From the NCBI GenBank assembly GCA_000727475.1, contig KL647288.1, positions 10,198,732 to 10,262,731 on the forward strand: a stretch of 64,000 nt of DNA. Direction: 5' to 3'. The notes below the pieces were generated by a model that worked only from the letters and a program-made list of their open reading frames with translations, was not told the DNA's origin and did not search any database. Below, in pieces: positions 1 to 12,053 of this stretch (position 1 is its first letter; each line of letters begins with the position of its first letter). This DNA comes from Sarcocystis neurona (Eukaryota > Apicomplexa > Conoidasida > Eucoccidiorida > Sarcocystidae). Position numbers and translations under genes: made by a program.

Positions 1-1490
1 CTATATATATCTCGTACACTCTATACGTGTCGTTTACTATATATATATATATATATATATAGGTATACATATACACAGAGAGAGAGAGATCTATATATAT
101 CTGTACATCTATACGTGCTTTTACATATATATATATAGGTATACATATACACAGAGATAGATATCTATATATGTCTGCACATCTATATGTACCTCTTCAT
201 ATATATATATAGAGAGAGAGATATCTGCACGTACGTACATATACATATGTGTATATATCTATGTGTACCTCGAGAGGTGTCTGTACGTACGGATATATAT
301 GTGTATATATCTATATGGACTTCTTCATAAATATACACATACAGAGAGATAGATATATCTGTACATACGTACAGATACATACGTGTATATATCTATTTAT
401 ACGCTTGTCTGTACCTGTATGTATGTCTGTATCTCTTTATATGTGTGTCACCTATACATAAATGTAAGTATGCATTTGACTGTATCTCCTTATACGTCTG
501 TATATACATCTCTGTACGTGTGTGTATATCTATATATGCCTGTCCATCTAATGTGTGCCTCTATATCTACATATATACCGATATGTATTTGTCTGTACAT
601 CCATTTACGTGTCTCTCTATATATGTATGTCTCTCTATCTATATACGTCTGTCTATCTACGTCCGTACACCTATATACGTCAGCATATCTATATACGTCA
701 GTATATCTATATACGTCAGTATATCTATGTACGTCAGTATATCTATGTACGTCAGTATATCTATACACGTCAGTATATCTATACACGTCAGTATATCTAT
801 ACACGTCAGTATATCTATGTGCGCCAGTATATCTATATACCTCAGGATATGGATATCTATATGCCTCTATACACGTCAACATATCTATAAACGCCTGGAT
901 ACCTATGTACCTCTGTCTATCAATATGTCTCTGTATATCTATGTATTCCGGTACATCTACGCACGCCCGAATATCTATGTACGCCTGCCTAATTGTATAC
1001 ATATATGTACGTCTAGCTCTATGTACCTACGCACCTGTCCAGACCTGTGTATACGTATTTGTCTGAATATCTCTATACATGTACACATGTATGTCTACCT
1101 CTATATGCCTGTACATCTATCTATGTATATGTGTTTGTCCGTATATGCGTATACTTCTGTATGTCTACATATGTAACTTTATTTGTAGAGATGTGTGTGT
1201 CCACAAAGTTGTGTCACTCTATTTGTCTAGACGTCTACAGCAACGAGCCACCCCCTGCCTCCGTCGTTGCTCCAGAAAAATGTATAGACGTGTGGTCGGA
1301 GATATTTTTTAGCACTCCACACATAGACGTGTATACGTGTATATCTGTGAGCCGGGATTCACTTAAATCTCATAAATACATATATATATATGTATATTGT
1401 GAAGATGGATACAAACACCACGTGTATATATATATGGTGGTACTCGAAAATAGCACACATACATATATATGTCTATGAGCGGGGACATAC
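1..1490. repeat. CTAT/TATA-rich satellite block
   Basis: The block consists of alternating TA runs, CTAT/CTGT tetranucleotide-like motifs and ACGT-containing spacers. Because the motif periods are mostly multiples of 3 (6, 18), several overlapping frames stay open on both strands and translate to Tyr/Ile/Ser/Val-rich strings. These are repeat artefacts and not genes. The block fades after about 1,200 into mixed sequence with isolated TATATA runs. I see no coding signal. Confidence 0.85.
665..855. repeat. 18-bp minisatellite, about 10 copies
   Basis: The tandem unit reads approximately ACGTCAGTATATCTATAT, with drift at the last positions (TAT, TGT, CAC) between copies. The array degenerates at both ends. 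The 18-bp length keeps every frame open and gives six-residue periodic peptides on either strand. Confidence 0.85.
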
Positions 1491-3900
1491 TCAAGTCTGA
1501 CATACATATACATATATATATGGAAGTGGATATAGAGGACATACATGTATCTGCACCAGCATACCTACAGGCACCGCGACTCGTCCTTCGTAGAAGACGT
1601 GTAACGTCGCCTTAATGAAAGGAAGTCTCTGCGCGCGTCCCGACCAGCTTCCTCGTGTGAACACTTCTACTTTTGACCCACACTCGAAGATATCCACCAC
1701 CGGGACAGTTCGTACCTTTTGCAGATCGCCACCGCTACAAAAAAGCTGTACATAGACTCGTTTCTTGTATAAACGATAGTAACACGCACGCGGCACGTCC
1801 AGAGATTCAACACATGCGGGCCGTCCGCGTCCGTAATATCACCCGCGTATACGCACGCATTTATAGCACAGATGTACGTAAATACAGCGGTGGGACCCGA
1901 GTGAGCAGCAGCAGCAGCCACGCGTCTCCTCGTGTCATCAGCCGCCCGTCTCTGTACGGAGCCACAGCGTCTCGTCTCGAATTTCCACGGTAGAGACGTG
2001 CGTGTGTCTCGCATGCTCCTCCCCCCGTCCCGTCTCTCTTCTTCAGCACGCGCGTCACATGTGCACACGTCCCATACGACGACGACAGCAGACGAATGGA
2101 CACACAGAGAGACGTACGTACGCCTCGAAGTTCTTCCACCGTCCACGTCTCTTCGCAAATACGCACGCGTTGTTGCTGCTATACGAGGAGATATTATTGT
2201 CCTCGTTCCCGCAGACGCGCACACAGCCACACACGTGTGCAAGGTCCTCGCCGAAACGGCCGTCACATACTGGCAACACGTAGGACACGCATGACACAGG
2301 CCACTGGAATTCAGTAGGAAAAGATATATGTATGCAAGCGGACAAAAGAGAGAGAGACAGAGGGGCCCTCGACAGAGCGAAAGAGGCAGAGAGTGGACGG
2401 GCCCAAGAGCGGAAGAAACTCAGAGAAGAGGAGACGAGACAGACGCGGAGAGACAGGGAGACGGCGATGGAGACGGGTCGTGAGAAGAAGACAAAGCAGC
2501 AGGAAGAGTACCTTTTTGCAGGGGACGAAGGAGTGACGCGTGCGGCAGCAGTCGGCACGTGTGCCACTTGGACAGATCTCCCGCAAGGCACTGCCGTTTT
2601 TGTTTTTGAACGACAGCAGCACCATCTGCTGCCTGGCCGTCGGGGCATTCAACAGCGAGCTCAGCTCTGACCCGGAGCTCAGTCCGCGCTGTTTCTGCGA
2701 AGAACGCGCCCCACCCCACAGCAGCCCAGCAGCACTAGCGGCAGGACACACGGGGACAGACTGCTGCGCTGTCGTCCGCGGCAGCTCCATGCAGCAACCC
2801 GCGCGGCCCACACATTCTACGCATATATCTTCTACAGGCACCGAGCGAGAGAGAGAGTCTTTCATCAGCAGAACACGGGTGAATCTCTTTTCCGACTCAC
2901 ACAGAGATATACACATACGGACGCAGACGTGCAGCCACCCATGCAGGGGCACATATCTATACGCACGTGTGCTTCTCTCTCTCCCACAGGCGATAAGCAC
3001 TTGCATCCCCTTGGCCTGTGAAAATTACTGTACGGTTCTTCAGTAATGGATCTACATCTGCATACTGCCCTGCAGGCAGCGGCACGCGCACCCACCGGAA
3101 ACGCAGCAGCAGTCCTGCGCCCCACCTGACGGTGTGAGGGCAGAGAGTGGCAGCAGCCAGGCGGGCAGCAGCAACACAGAGGTGCGAGGGCATTGCGTCA
3201 TGCTGCGGACACACCTTCGTTATCTCACTGTTCTCCTGAGAGAGGCACGTGCACGCGTGCGTTTGGGGAGGTCGTGCTTCTTCCCCCTTGACGAGAAACA
3301 CGCTGGGGCTCGTTGCTCACGTGCAGTCGAACAGCTACGCGGGCTGGCCGGCAGTCAGAGAGAGAGAGACATAGAGAAAGTGAGAGGAATAGAGAGAAAA
3401 AGTGCGCTGTGGATCGAATCCGAATGCGTGCGCTGCAGCAGCAGGCGCAAGAACACCGTCAGATAGGAATGTCCACAAAAAGACGGCGCAGCAGCGGAGC
3501 AGCGTAGACGGCCACATCGCCCGTAGCAGGAAGAGGCAGCACGACGGGAAAAGACAGACACAGCGCCAGTAGGAGCAGCAGCGGCTGCAGGAGACAGAAG
3601 AACAGCGTCGCAAGCGGGAGAGACCGGCAAAGCCTCGGCAGCAGCAGCTACACGCAACAGCAATTGCTTCAGCCGCAGGTGTCCAGAACCAGCAGGCGAC
3701 AGTCCAGAAGCACAGGGGACCAGCAGCAGCAGCAGACACAAACAGCCGCAGCAGCAGCAGAGAAGAACAGCAGAGGCAGAAAAGAGGGCAACAGCAGAAG
3801 CAGAGAACAACAGCAGACGCAGAAGAGAGCAACAGCGGCAGTAGCAGTCACAGAGGAAAACAGCAGAGGCAGAAGACGGCAGCACCCGCAGCAGCTGAGA
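1491..3900. other. no supported gene; low-complexity DNA
   Basis: This stretch contains CACGT-rich sequence (1,600-2,300), a purine-rich GAGA tract (about 2,335-2,480), and GAGA plus CAG-rich sequence on the plus strand (3,355-3,900). A highly charged Arg/Glu open segment at 2,332-2,520 is explained by the purine tract. The CAG-rich end might contain exon material in its Gln frame, but I found no convincing paired splice sites. Confidence 0.4.
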
Positions 3901-3946
3901 CGCACAACACACGGAGACGAGAGCACCAGGAGTAAACGGGGCTCAC

Positions 3947-4964
3947 GAGCGCGGTGGGTGCGCTGAGAAGTTCCTCAAGACCTTCTTCCCACTTGCGCGT
4001 TTCTGCTGCGGTCTTGCTGCATGTCCCCGCTCCTCCGCCTGATTCTGTTCCTGGAGGCGGCGGCGCAGGCGGAGGAGGCGGAGGCGGTGGCGGCCCAGCT
4101 GCTGGGCCTGGGTGATTGCCTCCTCCTGCTGCCGCATGCATCTGCGGAGGGCGGAAAAATGGCTGCTGCGCGAAAGGCGGCTCGGGTGGGGGGGGCGGCG
4201 GATAGACAGAGGCAGCTGCAGCAGCAGGAGGAACAAATGAGCTGCTTGGAGTGGCAGCGCCAGGTGCTCCTCCTCCCGCAGAAGGAGGAGGAGCAGCGGC
4301 AGCAGCAGACGCCCCTCCGGGAGCAGCAGCGTCCGGTCCACCACCACCTGCTGCTGCTGCGTCGGGTCGCTGTCCCCCCGGGCGCGTCATCGACGACGCA
4401 GCAAAGTCGGCAGCAGCAGCAGCAGCAGCAGCATGTGGTGGCTGGAGCGCCTCCAACGTGGGGGGTCCTGCAGCAGCAGCGGACGCTTGCTGCTGCATCT
4501 TGCCACTTCTCCTCTGCTGCTGCTTCTGCTGCTGCTCTTGCCAGAGCGCATACAACACCGCGCCCATCCGCACCGGGTAGACACGAGAGACGACAATCGC
4601 TCCCGCGGCGCCCGTAGAGATGCCCAGCAACGCGTACGGCAGTGCGTCCAACGCGCCAAGACTTGCCCGACTCCTGATGCTGCTGTCGCCGCTGCCACCG
4701 TCGCCACTGCTGCTGGTCGCCTGCTGGCTTCCTGCTGCGTAGTGTAGAATCGCCAGCAAGTTGTCGGCGCGCAGCAACTTCTGCAAGGCAAGAGGTGCTG
4801 CTGCGCTTCCCCGGGCAAGCAGCTGCTTCACTTGTTGCCGCAGGGCGTGAAGCTCGACGCGACAATCCACACCTTCGACTAAGTCGCCTGCCACTGCCTC
4901 TGTTAGGCGGCGCTGCCAGTCCCCAGCTGAGCCGCCTCCTGCAGCAGCTGCGACTGCGGCTGCC
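3947..4964 (-). CDS. candidate C-terminal exon of an Ala/Gly/Pro-rich protein (unknown function)
   Basis: The minus-strand frame is open through this segment and its start looks like ordinary protein: an acidic, leucine-containing helical stretch (WQRRLTEAVAGDLVEGVDC) followed by HALRQQVKQLL. A hydrophobic stretch then follows (ALPYALLGISTGAAGAIVV, near 4,640-4,590), which could be one membrane span. Long Ala, Gly and Pro runs come next, including a run of nine prolines. The frame reaches a good donor (CTC|GTGAGC) at 3,947/3,946 in phase 0. I do not recognise the family. The segment probably continues from the frame at 4,985-5,538, but a 12-base C run (plus strand) lies between them and the frame changes there, so the join is either an unseen intron or a homopolymer length error. 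The run-rich composition limits certainty. Confidence 0.45.
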
Positions 4965-4984
4965 CCTCCCCCCCCCCCCTCTGC

Positions 4985-5540
4985 CTCTTCTGCTGCAGCA
5001 GCTGAGGCGCGACTGACGGATGCTGCAGCAGCGCGCGCAGAACGTACGGCAAGACGTCCTCCGGCGACGCAGCAGGGGCAGATGCAGGCCCAGCGGCGGC
5101 GGAAGGCACCAGCAGAAGACTGACATGCTGCAACGGCAGGTCAGCAGGCGGCAGGAGCGCCAGGTAGCTGCCTCGCCATGCGGACGCCTCGACTCGCGCT
5201 CGATCCTCGGCAGCAGCAGCAGCCTCTGCGTCGTAGTAACTCGTCTCCCCGTACGGCGCGTAGTCGTAAGCACCGGCGAAGCCGTGCATGCGCTGCTGCT
5301 GCTGATGTGGCGGGTGGTGCTGCTGCGTTTGCTGCTGCCAGGGAGTCTCACACGACTGCGGTACCTGCTCCACTGGCGGAAATGGACGACGGTGAACTGG
5401 CAGACCGGCTTCTGCAGCGTACCGATCTGCCCCTGCTGCTGCTGCAGCAACACCGAAGCGTCGCCGCCCCCCCCCCACTGGCTGCCGCAACTCCGGCGTG
5501 AGTGCCACGTGCAGCCCCGCGCCGCCGATGTTGCACATGT
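4985..5540 (-). CDS. candidate middle exon of the same minus-strand protein
   Basis: This minus-strand frame has non-repetitive, protein-like composition: DLSLFLAEDMCNIGGAGLHV near its start, a His/Gln-rich stretch, a tyrosine-rich stretch (AYDYAPYGETSYYDAE), and then hydrophobic Leu-rich sequence ending in VLPYVLRALLQHPSVAPQ. A possible acceptor (GCGGCGCAG) lies just upstream on the minus strand. The downstream frame is lost at the poly-C run near 4,965-4,980. No family was recognised. A second C run near 5,467-5,476 is another place where the frame could be mis-assembled. Confidence 0.4.
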
Positions 5541-5599
5541 CCTCCGCGAGAAAAAGAGAGAGGTCCTGCTGCGCCGCCGCTGCTGCTGCCGTAGCCGTC

Positions 5600-6439
5600 T
5601 TCGCTTGTTGTCACTGCCGTTCCTGCTGCTGCTGTCGACACCCCACACGCGATCGTCAGGTGGCTGTGTTCCTGCTGCGGAAGCTGCTGCGGATGAAAAC
5701 CGGCACTCCTCTCCAGCGGGTAGACCCCCTCGCCCCCGTCCAGCGGCGGACCGTGCTGCTGTTGCGGCTGCTGTGCTGCTGCAGTACCAGAGACAGGGAA
5801 GTACGTGCTTCTCTCACCCGCCAAACCCCAGGGCTCCGGCCCGCTGCTCAGCACATGGCTGCCGCTCACGCCTGGCTGAGCGCTGCCGCTTCCACCAAGA
5901 CCCCGCGGCAGAGAACCTGCTCGGGTTGCATGCGGTGCCACCTGCTGTTGCTGCAGATGCTGGACAGGCACTGCAGCACCACACTCCGCGAACCCCGCTG
6001 CTCCCGCAGAGTCTGCTGCTGTCTTTCGTCCCCCTGCGGCAGCCGACGCCGCTCCTCCTCCTCCGGCTGCTGCTGGCCCTGCAGCAGCCGTAAGTCCTGC
6101 TGCGGCTGCCGCCTGGACTGCTGGGGCTGCTGACTGGCTTCCTGCAGCACCAGAAGGAGCCGCTCCCGCAGCAAGGAGCGCCCCTCCCGTCAGAAGCCCG
6201 AGCTTCCGCTGCTGAAACTTCTGCCGCAGGTGAGCGGACATCTTCCCCCCTGCTGCGCTCCTGCTGTGTCCTGAACCTCCCAGGCACCGCTGCCGTGCTG
6301 CCGCCGCTGCTGCCACTCCTGCTGCTGCTCCTCCTCCTACTGCTGCTCCTCCTCCTACTGCTGCTCCTCCTCCTACTGCTGCTGCTGCTACTCCTCCTGC
6401 TCCTATTGGTGCCGCTACTCCTTCTATTGTCGTGGTCAC
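5600..6439 (-). CDS. candidate N-terminal exon(s) of the same minus-strand protein
   Basis: The minus-strand frame opens with an ATG at 6,439. It runs through an 18-bp repeat encoding VGGGAA units, then a plausible start-like segment (MSAHLRQKFQQRKLGLLTGG) near 6,241, where basic residues are followed by a short hydrophobic stretch. The second Met could be the true start, with the basic-plus-hydrophobic stretch acting as a membrane anchor. Alternating Ala/Gly-rich and Gln-rich sequence follows. Function is unknown. The anchor followed by soluble sequence vaguely recalls peroxin-3-like proteins, but the resemblance is too weak to name. The join to the 4,985-5,540 frame needs an intron that I could not place firmly. 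Confidence 0.35.
6322..6375. repeat. three exact copies of an 18-bp unit
   Basis: The unit is CTGCTGCTCCTCCTCCTA, repeated exactly at 6322-6339, 6340-6357 and 6358-6375, with degenerate CTG/CTC flanks. On the minus strand it encodes VGGGAA repeats. On the plus strand it would give a poly-Leu run, which is an artefact. Confidence 0.9.
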
Positions 6440-7600
6440 TTGCGGCCGACGTCGTACGCCATCAGAAACGGTTCTGCTTCCCTCACCAGCGTGGCACTAC
6501 TGGCTCCCTGCGGCCCTGCAGCTCATAACACGGCGGCTGCTGCTACTGCTCACGAACGCGCCCCCACCTACACATATATATATATGCACGCGTCTTCGAC
6601 GATCTGCTTGAGCCGTGCCCCTCTCTATACGCATAAACTACACAACGCCGAAGAGAAGTAGATGTACGCACAGACGTGCACGCAAGCTGTAAGCGGAGAA
6701 TATCCCTGTTTCCGTCTTGATCCACTGCTGCAGCAAGCGTCCTGTGTTGGGCTTCACAAGGAAACGGAGAGGAAGAGTCTCGGCATTTTGTCAGCACTGC
6801 CGCAGCAGCAGTATCCAGCGACACTACTGCAAGACATGTCCACAGCCTTCCTCCGTCGCTTTACACCTTCGTTAACAGAGAGCACGGGTCGGCGGAGGCA
6901 CAGTGAGAGCGACACAGAGAAGAGGAGGGATACACACACATCGATATGGAGAAAAAGACTCAAAAAAAAAGGGATGAGACAAAGGCAAAGAGAGGGAGTC
7001 GGAGAAGAAAAGAGGGCAGAGAAAGAAAGAGAAAGCGCGTCTCTTATCGGCGTCTAAATAGAGGACGAATAATGTGCCGGCTCTCCGGAGAAGCTTCAGT
7101 AGCGCTGCATGTGTTTGTCTACTACGTTGTATCTAGGAAGACGGAGAGAGAGGTGATACGAAGACACATACGCACGGGCTGTGAGGGACGAAAGTAGAGA
7201 CAAATTTATAGCGCGTGCACTGACACGCAGGTTGCCGCGCTGGGGGTCCCCAGGACCGCGGTAGCAGCAGTGTTGTGCAGCAGCGCGACACGCTCGGTGG
7301 AAGTCGTACACCCGCCCAGGTGTACGTACACCGCGGCGGGACAGTTCTACGGCGGGGCCGAGCTGGAGAGCCAAACTCCCTCTTCTCTCCTGCAGGCTGT
7401 CCCAGGATGGACGAACGAAGCGTCCCTGCACATCCCCCGCAGCGGTTTCTGCCGCCCCACAAGCAGAGCCGAGCTGCGGCATGCAGACAGCGCGTCGAGG
7501 AGGTCCCCTGCAGCGGGACGGGGCTCGAACTCGGAAAACGTACGGGACGCATATATAGGCTAAAAAGAACGACGTGCGTTTCTAGAAGGGAGAACAACCC
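6440..7600. other. no firm gene; possible minus-strand exon near 7,215-7,500
   Basis: Positions 6,540-7,200 hold mixed sequence with GAGA-rich tracts. From 7,500 to 7,215 a minus-strand frame of non-repetitive composition is open (for example GRFVRPSWDSLQERRGSLAL). A CTGCAG-type acceptor lies upstream near 7,510, and a GTGTAC donor could lie near 7,330. Other frames are also open because the region is GC-rich, so I leave this as a possibility and not a call. Confidence 0.25.
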
Positions 7601-7614
7601 AGACTCCCGCGGCG

Positions 7615-7822
7615 GTGAAAACTTGCCGGAAAATTGCCGCTCTCCACCGCTGCAGCAGCCTCCCAAGAGGCAAGAAGGCGGGTCACAGCGGCAGCAGCAG
7701 GCAGCGCAGCAGACTGCAGCGCCGCCGCTACAGCAGACATCCCGCAGATCCCAAGCAAAGGCAGGACAGTACTGGGGCGGTCGCTCGCAAGACTGCTGCG
7801 GCGCATGGTCCGGTCAATATTG
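7615..7822 (-). CDS. possible minus-strand exon, Ala-rich
   Basis: A good acceptor (GTCTCTTTCTAG) ends at 7,823. Downstream on the minus strand a frame with ordinary composition runs NIDRTMRRSSLASDRPSTV and then Ala/Leu-rich sequence (LLGICGMSAVAAALQSA). The donor is unclear: only a weak GCAA|GTTTTC is seen. It may belong with the 3.95-6.44 kb protein or with the Gln-rich exon at 8.36-8.63 kb. The function is not recognised. Confidence 0.28.
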
Positions 7823-8357
7823 CTAGAAAGAGACACCGACCCTTCACATAGATACAGCAGAGACGTACAGCGAGACAGACAGAGAAGAAGAGCCTGTGCT
7901 CAGCTACGTACAGGTGCATGCATCATAGCGGCTGCATATGCACGTGCGTACGTACACATACATATGCAAGTGTCCAGAGACCTGCACAGAGACATCTGTA
8001 TGTACGAATGTACTACGCGGACGAGTACGAAGCTCGAACGAAACCCCAGCTACATACATGGACGTGGGGCGCTCTCCCAGTATACGTGTATGTATGTATA
8101 CGTTTTTGCGGTAGTATTTGGGCTTCCCAGAGTACGAATAGCCGCCTTCTGCTGCACGCGTGCAGTTCAAAATTATCTGCTTGACGACAGCTGACCTGCT
8201 GACCGAGGCTCTTCACGAGAGAACTCCGCGGCAGTGTGTGTGCGCTGCAAAGAGGAGTCTGCCCTGCAGCAGCCATCGCTGCTGAGTCCGTCCCTGGGCA
8301 AACGAGAGCGGCGCACACATCGCTGCTGCTGCTGTTCCTGTAAGGCGTCAGCTTCAC

Positions 8358-8629
8358 TCTCTCTGTGCAGATGGTAGAGTAATCACGTTTGCGTCTCTGT
8401 GGCTCCTCCTGCTGCTGGCTGTGCGACACAAGCCGCTCCACGCCTGCCGCGTCTTGTGCGCTGCTGCTGCTGGTGCCCCTTCGCTCGTGCTGCTGCGCAA
8501 GCCAGGAATGTTGCTGCTTGACCCGCTGCAGCTGCTGCTTCTGCTGCAGCTGCATCTGCGACTGGACTGCGTGCTGCCTGCCGTGTGCTTCTACGTCTGC
8601 GCGGCTCCACACCGCGTCCGCTCCTGCTG
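8358..8629 (-). CDS. possible Gln-rich coiled-coil exon, minus strand
   Basis: On the minus strand an acceptor (CTTCAATTTTGTCGCAG) precedes an open frame with helical, coiled-coil-like sequence (VQSQMQLQQKQQLQRVKQQH). It ends at a donor-like AGAGA|GTGAAG at 8,358/8,357. The upstream minus-strand stretch to about 9,100 is open in another frame and contains protein-like sequence (VPDLRPSDFIREPPQDD) before Pro/Leu-rich low complexity, so a preceding exon there is plausible. The function is unknown. Confidence 0.33.
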
Positions 8630-9442
8630 CTGCGACAAAATTGAAGTGTTTCAGGAATGACAGGTGATGCTGCTGCTGCCGTTTGGACGTGGCAGCGCTG
8701 CTGGCAGGGAGCTCCGGCAAGGGGCGAGGCCGCACCAGGGCGACAGCAGCCGGGACAGCTTTGCAGCAGTAGCAGCAGCAGCGTCGACGGAGGAGGAAGA
8801 GGGGGCTGCGGCTGCAGTAGCAGTGGGAACGGCGAGAGCGGCAGCGGTAGCACTGCAGACGCGTCGTCTTGCGGAGGCTCGCGGATAAAATCGGACGGCC
8901 TTAAATCAGGAACACCGGCGTCATTCGCAGCGACTGGTCCACCAGCAGCGGCAGCTGGGACAGCAGCGGCTTGAACAGCAGGACGAGCAACGGCAGCAGC
9001 GCGGCTCACAGGAACCGCAGAGTCACCGTCTGCAGGGTCAACACGCGCCGCAGCAGCAGCAGCTAAGACAGGAACAGCAGCATCTGAAGTAGCAGCAATT
9101 CTGCCGCCGTAAATGAAGAAAACCCACGGAAGCACGGCGGGACTTCTCTTCCTTCGGGCATGCACGCGCCCGTGCTGCTGCCGCCGCGTCGTGAACGCGT
9201 GTTCTTCCCTGTTATGGCCGCGCCGATCGCCGCCACCTTCGAGGATGTGTGTCCACGAGCGTGGCAAAGTCTTCCCTCTCCTTTACAAGTATAACGAAGA
9301 AAGAGACGACCAAACAACAGATCTACGCTTCTCATGGTGGCCGACGATAGAGCGGGCGCATCTTCTGGGCAGCATGCAGCAGAGGGCTGTTGTCGACACA
9401 GCGCAGGGAGAGGTAGCTGCTGCTACCTCGCTGCCGCTGCAG

Positions 9443-9571
9443 CGGCCTCGGCAACAGCAGGAGCAGTTCCACAGGAGCTGCGGAGCACACAGAAGACGAC
9501 CAGCAGTCATGCGGCAACAGCAGCTGCTGCGGCAGCGGCACTCGCGCCACAAGGAAGAGAGAAAAGGGGAG
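9443..9571 (+). CDS. possible upstream exon of the giant coiled-coil gene
   Basis: An acceptor (CTGCCGCTGCAG) precedes 43 open codons of Gln/Arg-rich sequence (VMRQQQLLRQRHSRHKEERK) that end at GAG|GTCGCG in phase 0. The donor is mediocre, and the acceptor phase is uninformative in a Gln frame because CAG is both codon and splice signal. It is listed because strand, composition and phase match the downstream exons. Confidence 0.22.
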
Positions 9572-10671
9572 GTCGCGACAAGAGCTGCTGCTGCTGCTGC
9601 TGCACTGCGCGCAATGCTGCCGTGCTGCTGGTGTTGTGAGCCCGCTGCGACTCACACTGCTGCTATCGCTTCTGCTTCAGTAGGTGGAGCTCTCTTGCTG
9701 CTGGGCTCTTTATACTCGCTGCTGCTGTAGTAGGGATAGTATACAATAGTGGTAGTAAGCCGCGCATTCATCGGCTCTCACCTGTTGTGGTGGAACTGCT
9801 GCTGCGGCTGCGGCAGCTACCGGAGAGATGATACAGGGACGACTACTAGAGAGCCGTGACCGGTGTGTAGTCAGCCTGTCACACACAGCGGCAGTGTTGC
9901 AGGCCAAGACACAGCTGTTTTCTTTAGCAATATTGACGCCGTTTCTACTGGTGCTGCTGCGTCGCAGGTCGCTCGTTCTTCACACACTTCCATGCTGCCT
10001 GATCCGCGTCGCGGCGGAGCACCAGCAAGCTGTTGTTGCACAACAGCGGCAGCTCGCACACACAGACAGCATTCTGTGTGTCTACGAAAACGCGCGTGCC
10101 AGCTGCTTGGTGCTGCAGCTGCTTCTTCTCCTGTTTTTTGTCTTCTCCCCCGTTGCCGCGTTGTTGAGATATGGCACCGCCAGCCCCCTTACCTGAGCGG
10201 TGCTGCGTCTGCCGTTGCGGCTGCTAGGAATACTGCTGCTCTACGCGTGCGTTCTTCTTGCTCTCGATCGAAGTTTTTGACAAATTCTGCTGCAGCTGCT
10301 GCTCTCTCTACTTGGCCGCTGTGCTGGTGCCGCAGATGCGCGCGCCACCCCAACTGCTGCCGCTGCTGCAGGTCCGTCGTGTGCGGCTCGTGGGTCCCCT
10401 CCGCTGTCTTGTGACACCCCGCGCGCCCGTCGCACACACATTCACCACAGTCGCTCTTTTTTCTGGCCCCCCCCTGTCTCTTCTTTTTCCTTTTGTCTTC
10501 CCTGTTGCGTCGCTCTGCTTTCCACTCGCCACTGCGACTCGTCGCTGCGCAGCTTGGTGCAGCCGCTTCTGGTGTGTTTGCCGCCGCAGGTCCTGCGCGG
10601 AGTGGCGAGCGCAGACTTCGCAGCCTTCCCAGCCACCACCTGCCAGCAGCCACCTGCCTCTCTCTCCGCAG

Positions 10672-10752
10672 GCAGAAGCAGAAAGAGCAGCAGCAGAAGC
10701 AACAACGGCAGTGAAGAAGCAGCGGCGACAGGAGGAGCGCCAGAAGCAGCAT
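10672..10752 (+). CDS. possible small exon of the giant coiled-coil gene
   Basis: A strong pyrimidine-rich acceptor (CTGCCTCTCTCTCCGCAG) ends at 10,671. The next 27 codons are charged and helical (VKKQRRQEERQKQH) and end at CAT|GTGTGG in phase 0. A stop (TAG) follows six codons later if the donor is not used. Composition and phase match the exons further downstream. Confidence 0.35.
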
Positions 10753-11639
10753 GTGTGGCAGCACGGATAGTCGTAGTAGTCGTCAGACGCAGAGCAGCAG
10801 AGCACCGGCACCAGAGAAGGAAGGAAGGAAGTCGCTGTTCTGCAGGGAATTTACCACAGAGCGGAGCAGACCCATCAGAGGCGCAGCAGCAATGGTAGCC
10901 GCCCAACAGTAGTCCACGGCCCTAGACACAACCCGTTGCTCAACCGAGCGGGCAGCAGCTCCCAACACTCCAGCTGCTACCGCTGCTGCGCTCGGGCTAC
11001 TGCGGCTCCGAATTCTCCGTGTCTTCCGCCTGCACTGGTGCTGCTTCGACTTCCTTTTCTTCCGCTGGTGCTGTGTCGTTTTCTTCCGCGTCTGCTGCTG
11101 CTGCTGCGCACACACGGGACTGTTGCTGCTGGTCCTCTGCCACAGTGTGCACCTGTCGTAGCTCTTCGGCCCAGTTTCACTTTCCTTTTTTTAGCTCTCT
11201 TCTGACAACAGTTTCTTTTCTCCTTCCTGCCAACAGTATTCGCTCCTGCACACCGCTACGACTATTATCACCGTCCTCACCGCACTAAGACCCCCCCGCC
11301 CTTCCCCCGCTCGACGACAAAACGGCCACCCTAGGAACTTCTTTTCCTTCTCTTCGCCCAGGGCTGCTCTTGCTACCCGTGTTTAAAATAACCCTACGAT
11401 TGCCACTAGTAATACCAGTAATCTGCTCCTGTCGCTTGTAATCCTGTCAGTATTAAGAAGTGCCTCAACGACTCATGCGACCTCTCCTCGTCCTCCTATT
11501 CCTGGCGCCACACCTCCTGCGAGGAGTAGCCCCGGCACCACGGCGGCTGTTTACTGCCCGTCTTCCTTTTTCATCCCTTCTCCTTATCTTCCTTGCACCA
11601 GAACATTTCACGTGGATAGACGTAGGACTTCCCTTACGA

Positions 11640-11725
11640 CCTACTACTACTATTACTACCCCTGCTTCGACGGCTGCTGCGTATGTGCCGCCGTCATCAG
11701 TACTACTACTACTACGACTACCACT
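11640..11725. repeat. TAC/ACT trinucleotide array
   Basis: The array is imperfect (TAC)n/(ACT)n and lies in the presumed intron before the 12,175 exon. Its complement-type array, (GTA)n, lies at 12,054-12,092, so the two could pair as an inverted repeat. Confidence 0.8.
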
Positions 11726-12053
11726 ACTACTACTACGGCTACCAGTTGTCCACGCAGGAGTGTTGCAGGTGCTTGTAAAACGCCTGACATTGCTATTCTC
11801 CCTGCTCTACTTTCTCCTCCTCCTACCATGACTCCGCAAAGGAGAATAAGACTCACGCTATATTAGTCCCTGCCCCTTCCCCCCCCTCCCTATACGACTC
11901 CCACGTCTACGACTTCTCGTTCGCTTCTCCCACGCGGTCGTATGCGGTCCGGATACGAGCCGTCCTCGTGTGCGAAGGCAAGGACTTTTGATCGCACCTG
12001 GGTCCTCGTGCTGCACTCCTCCTACTACTTGTGCGATTACTGTTACTCTGGGT

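Noticed and set aside
383..1176. Overlapping long open frames rich in Tyr/Ser/Val/Ile
   Set aside because: They are produced by the 18-bp minisatellite and related 6-bp periodic satellite, and are open in several frames and on both strands.
3975..5648. A 557-codon minus-strand frame
   Set aside because: It is dominated by Arg, Ser and Cys runs, the off-frame reading of CTG/GCC-rich DNA. The other minus frames in the same interval carry the protein-like segments.
6295..6528. Plus-strand poly-leucine frame, as a signal or membrane protein
   Set aside because: It is explained by the 18-bp CTG/CTC repeat; there are only repeats plus a short tail and no start context.
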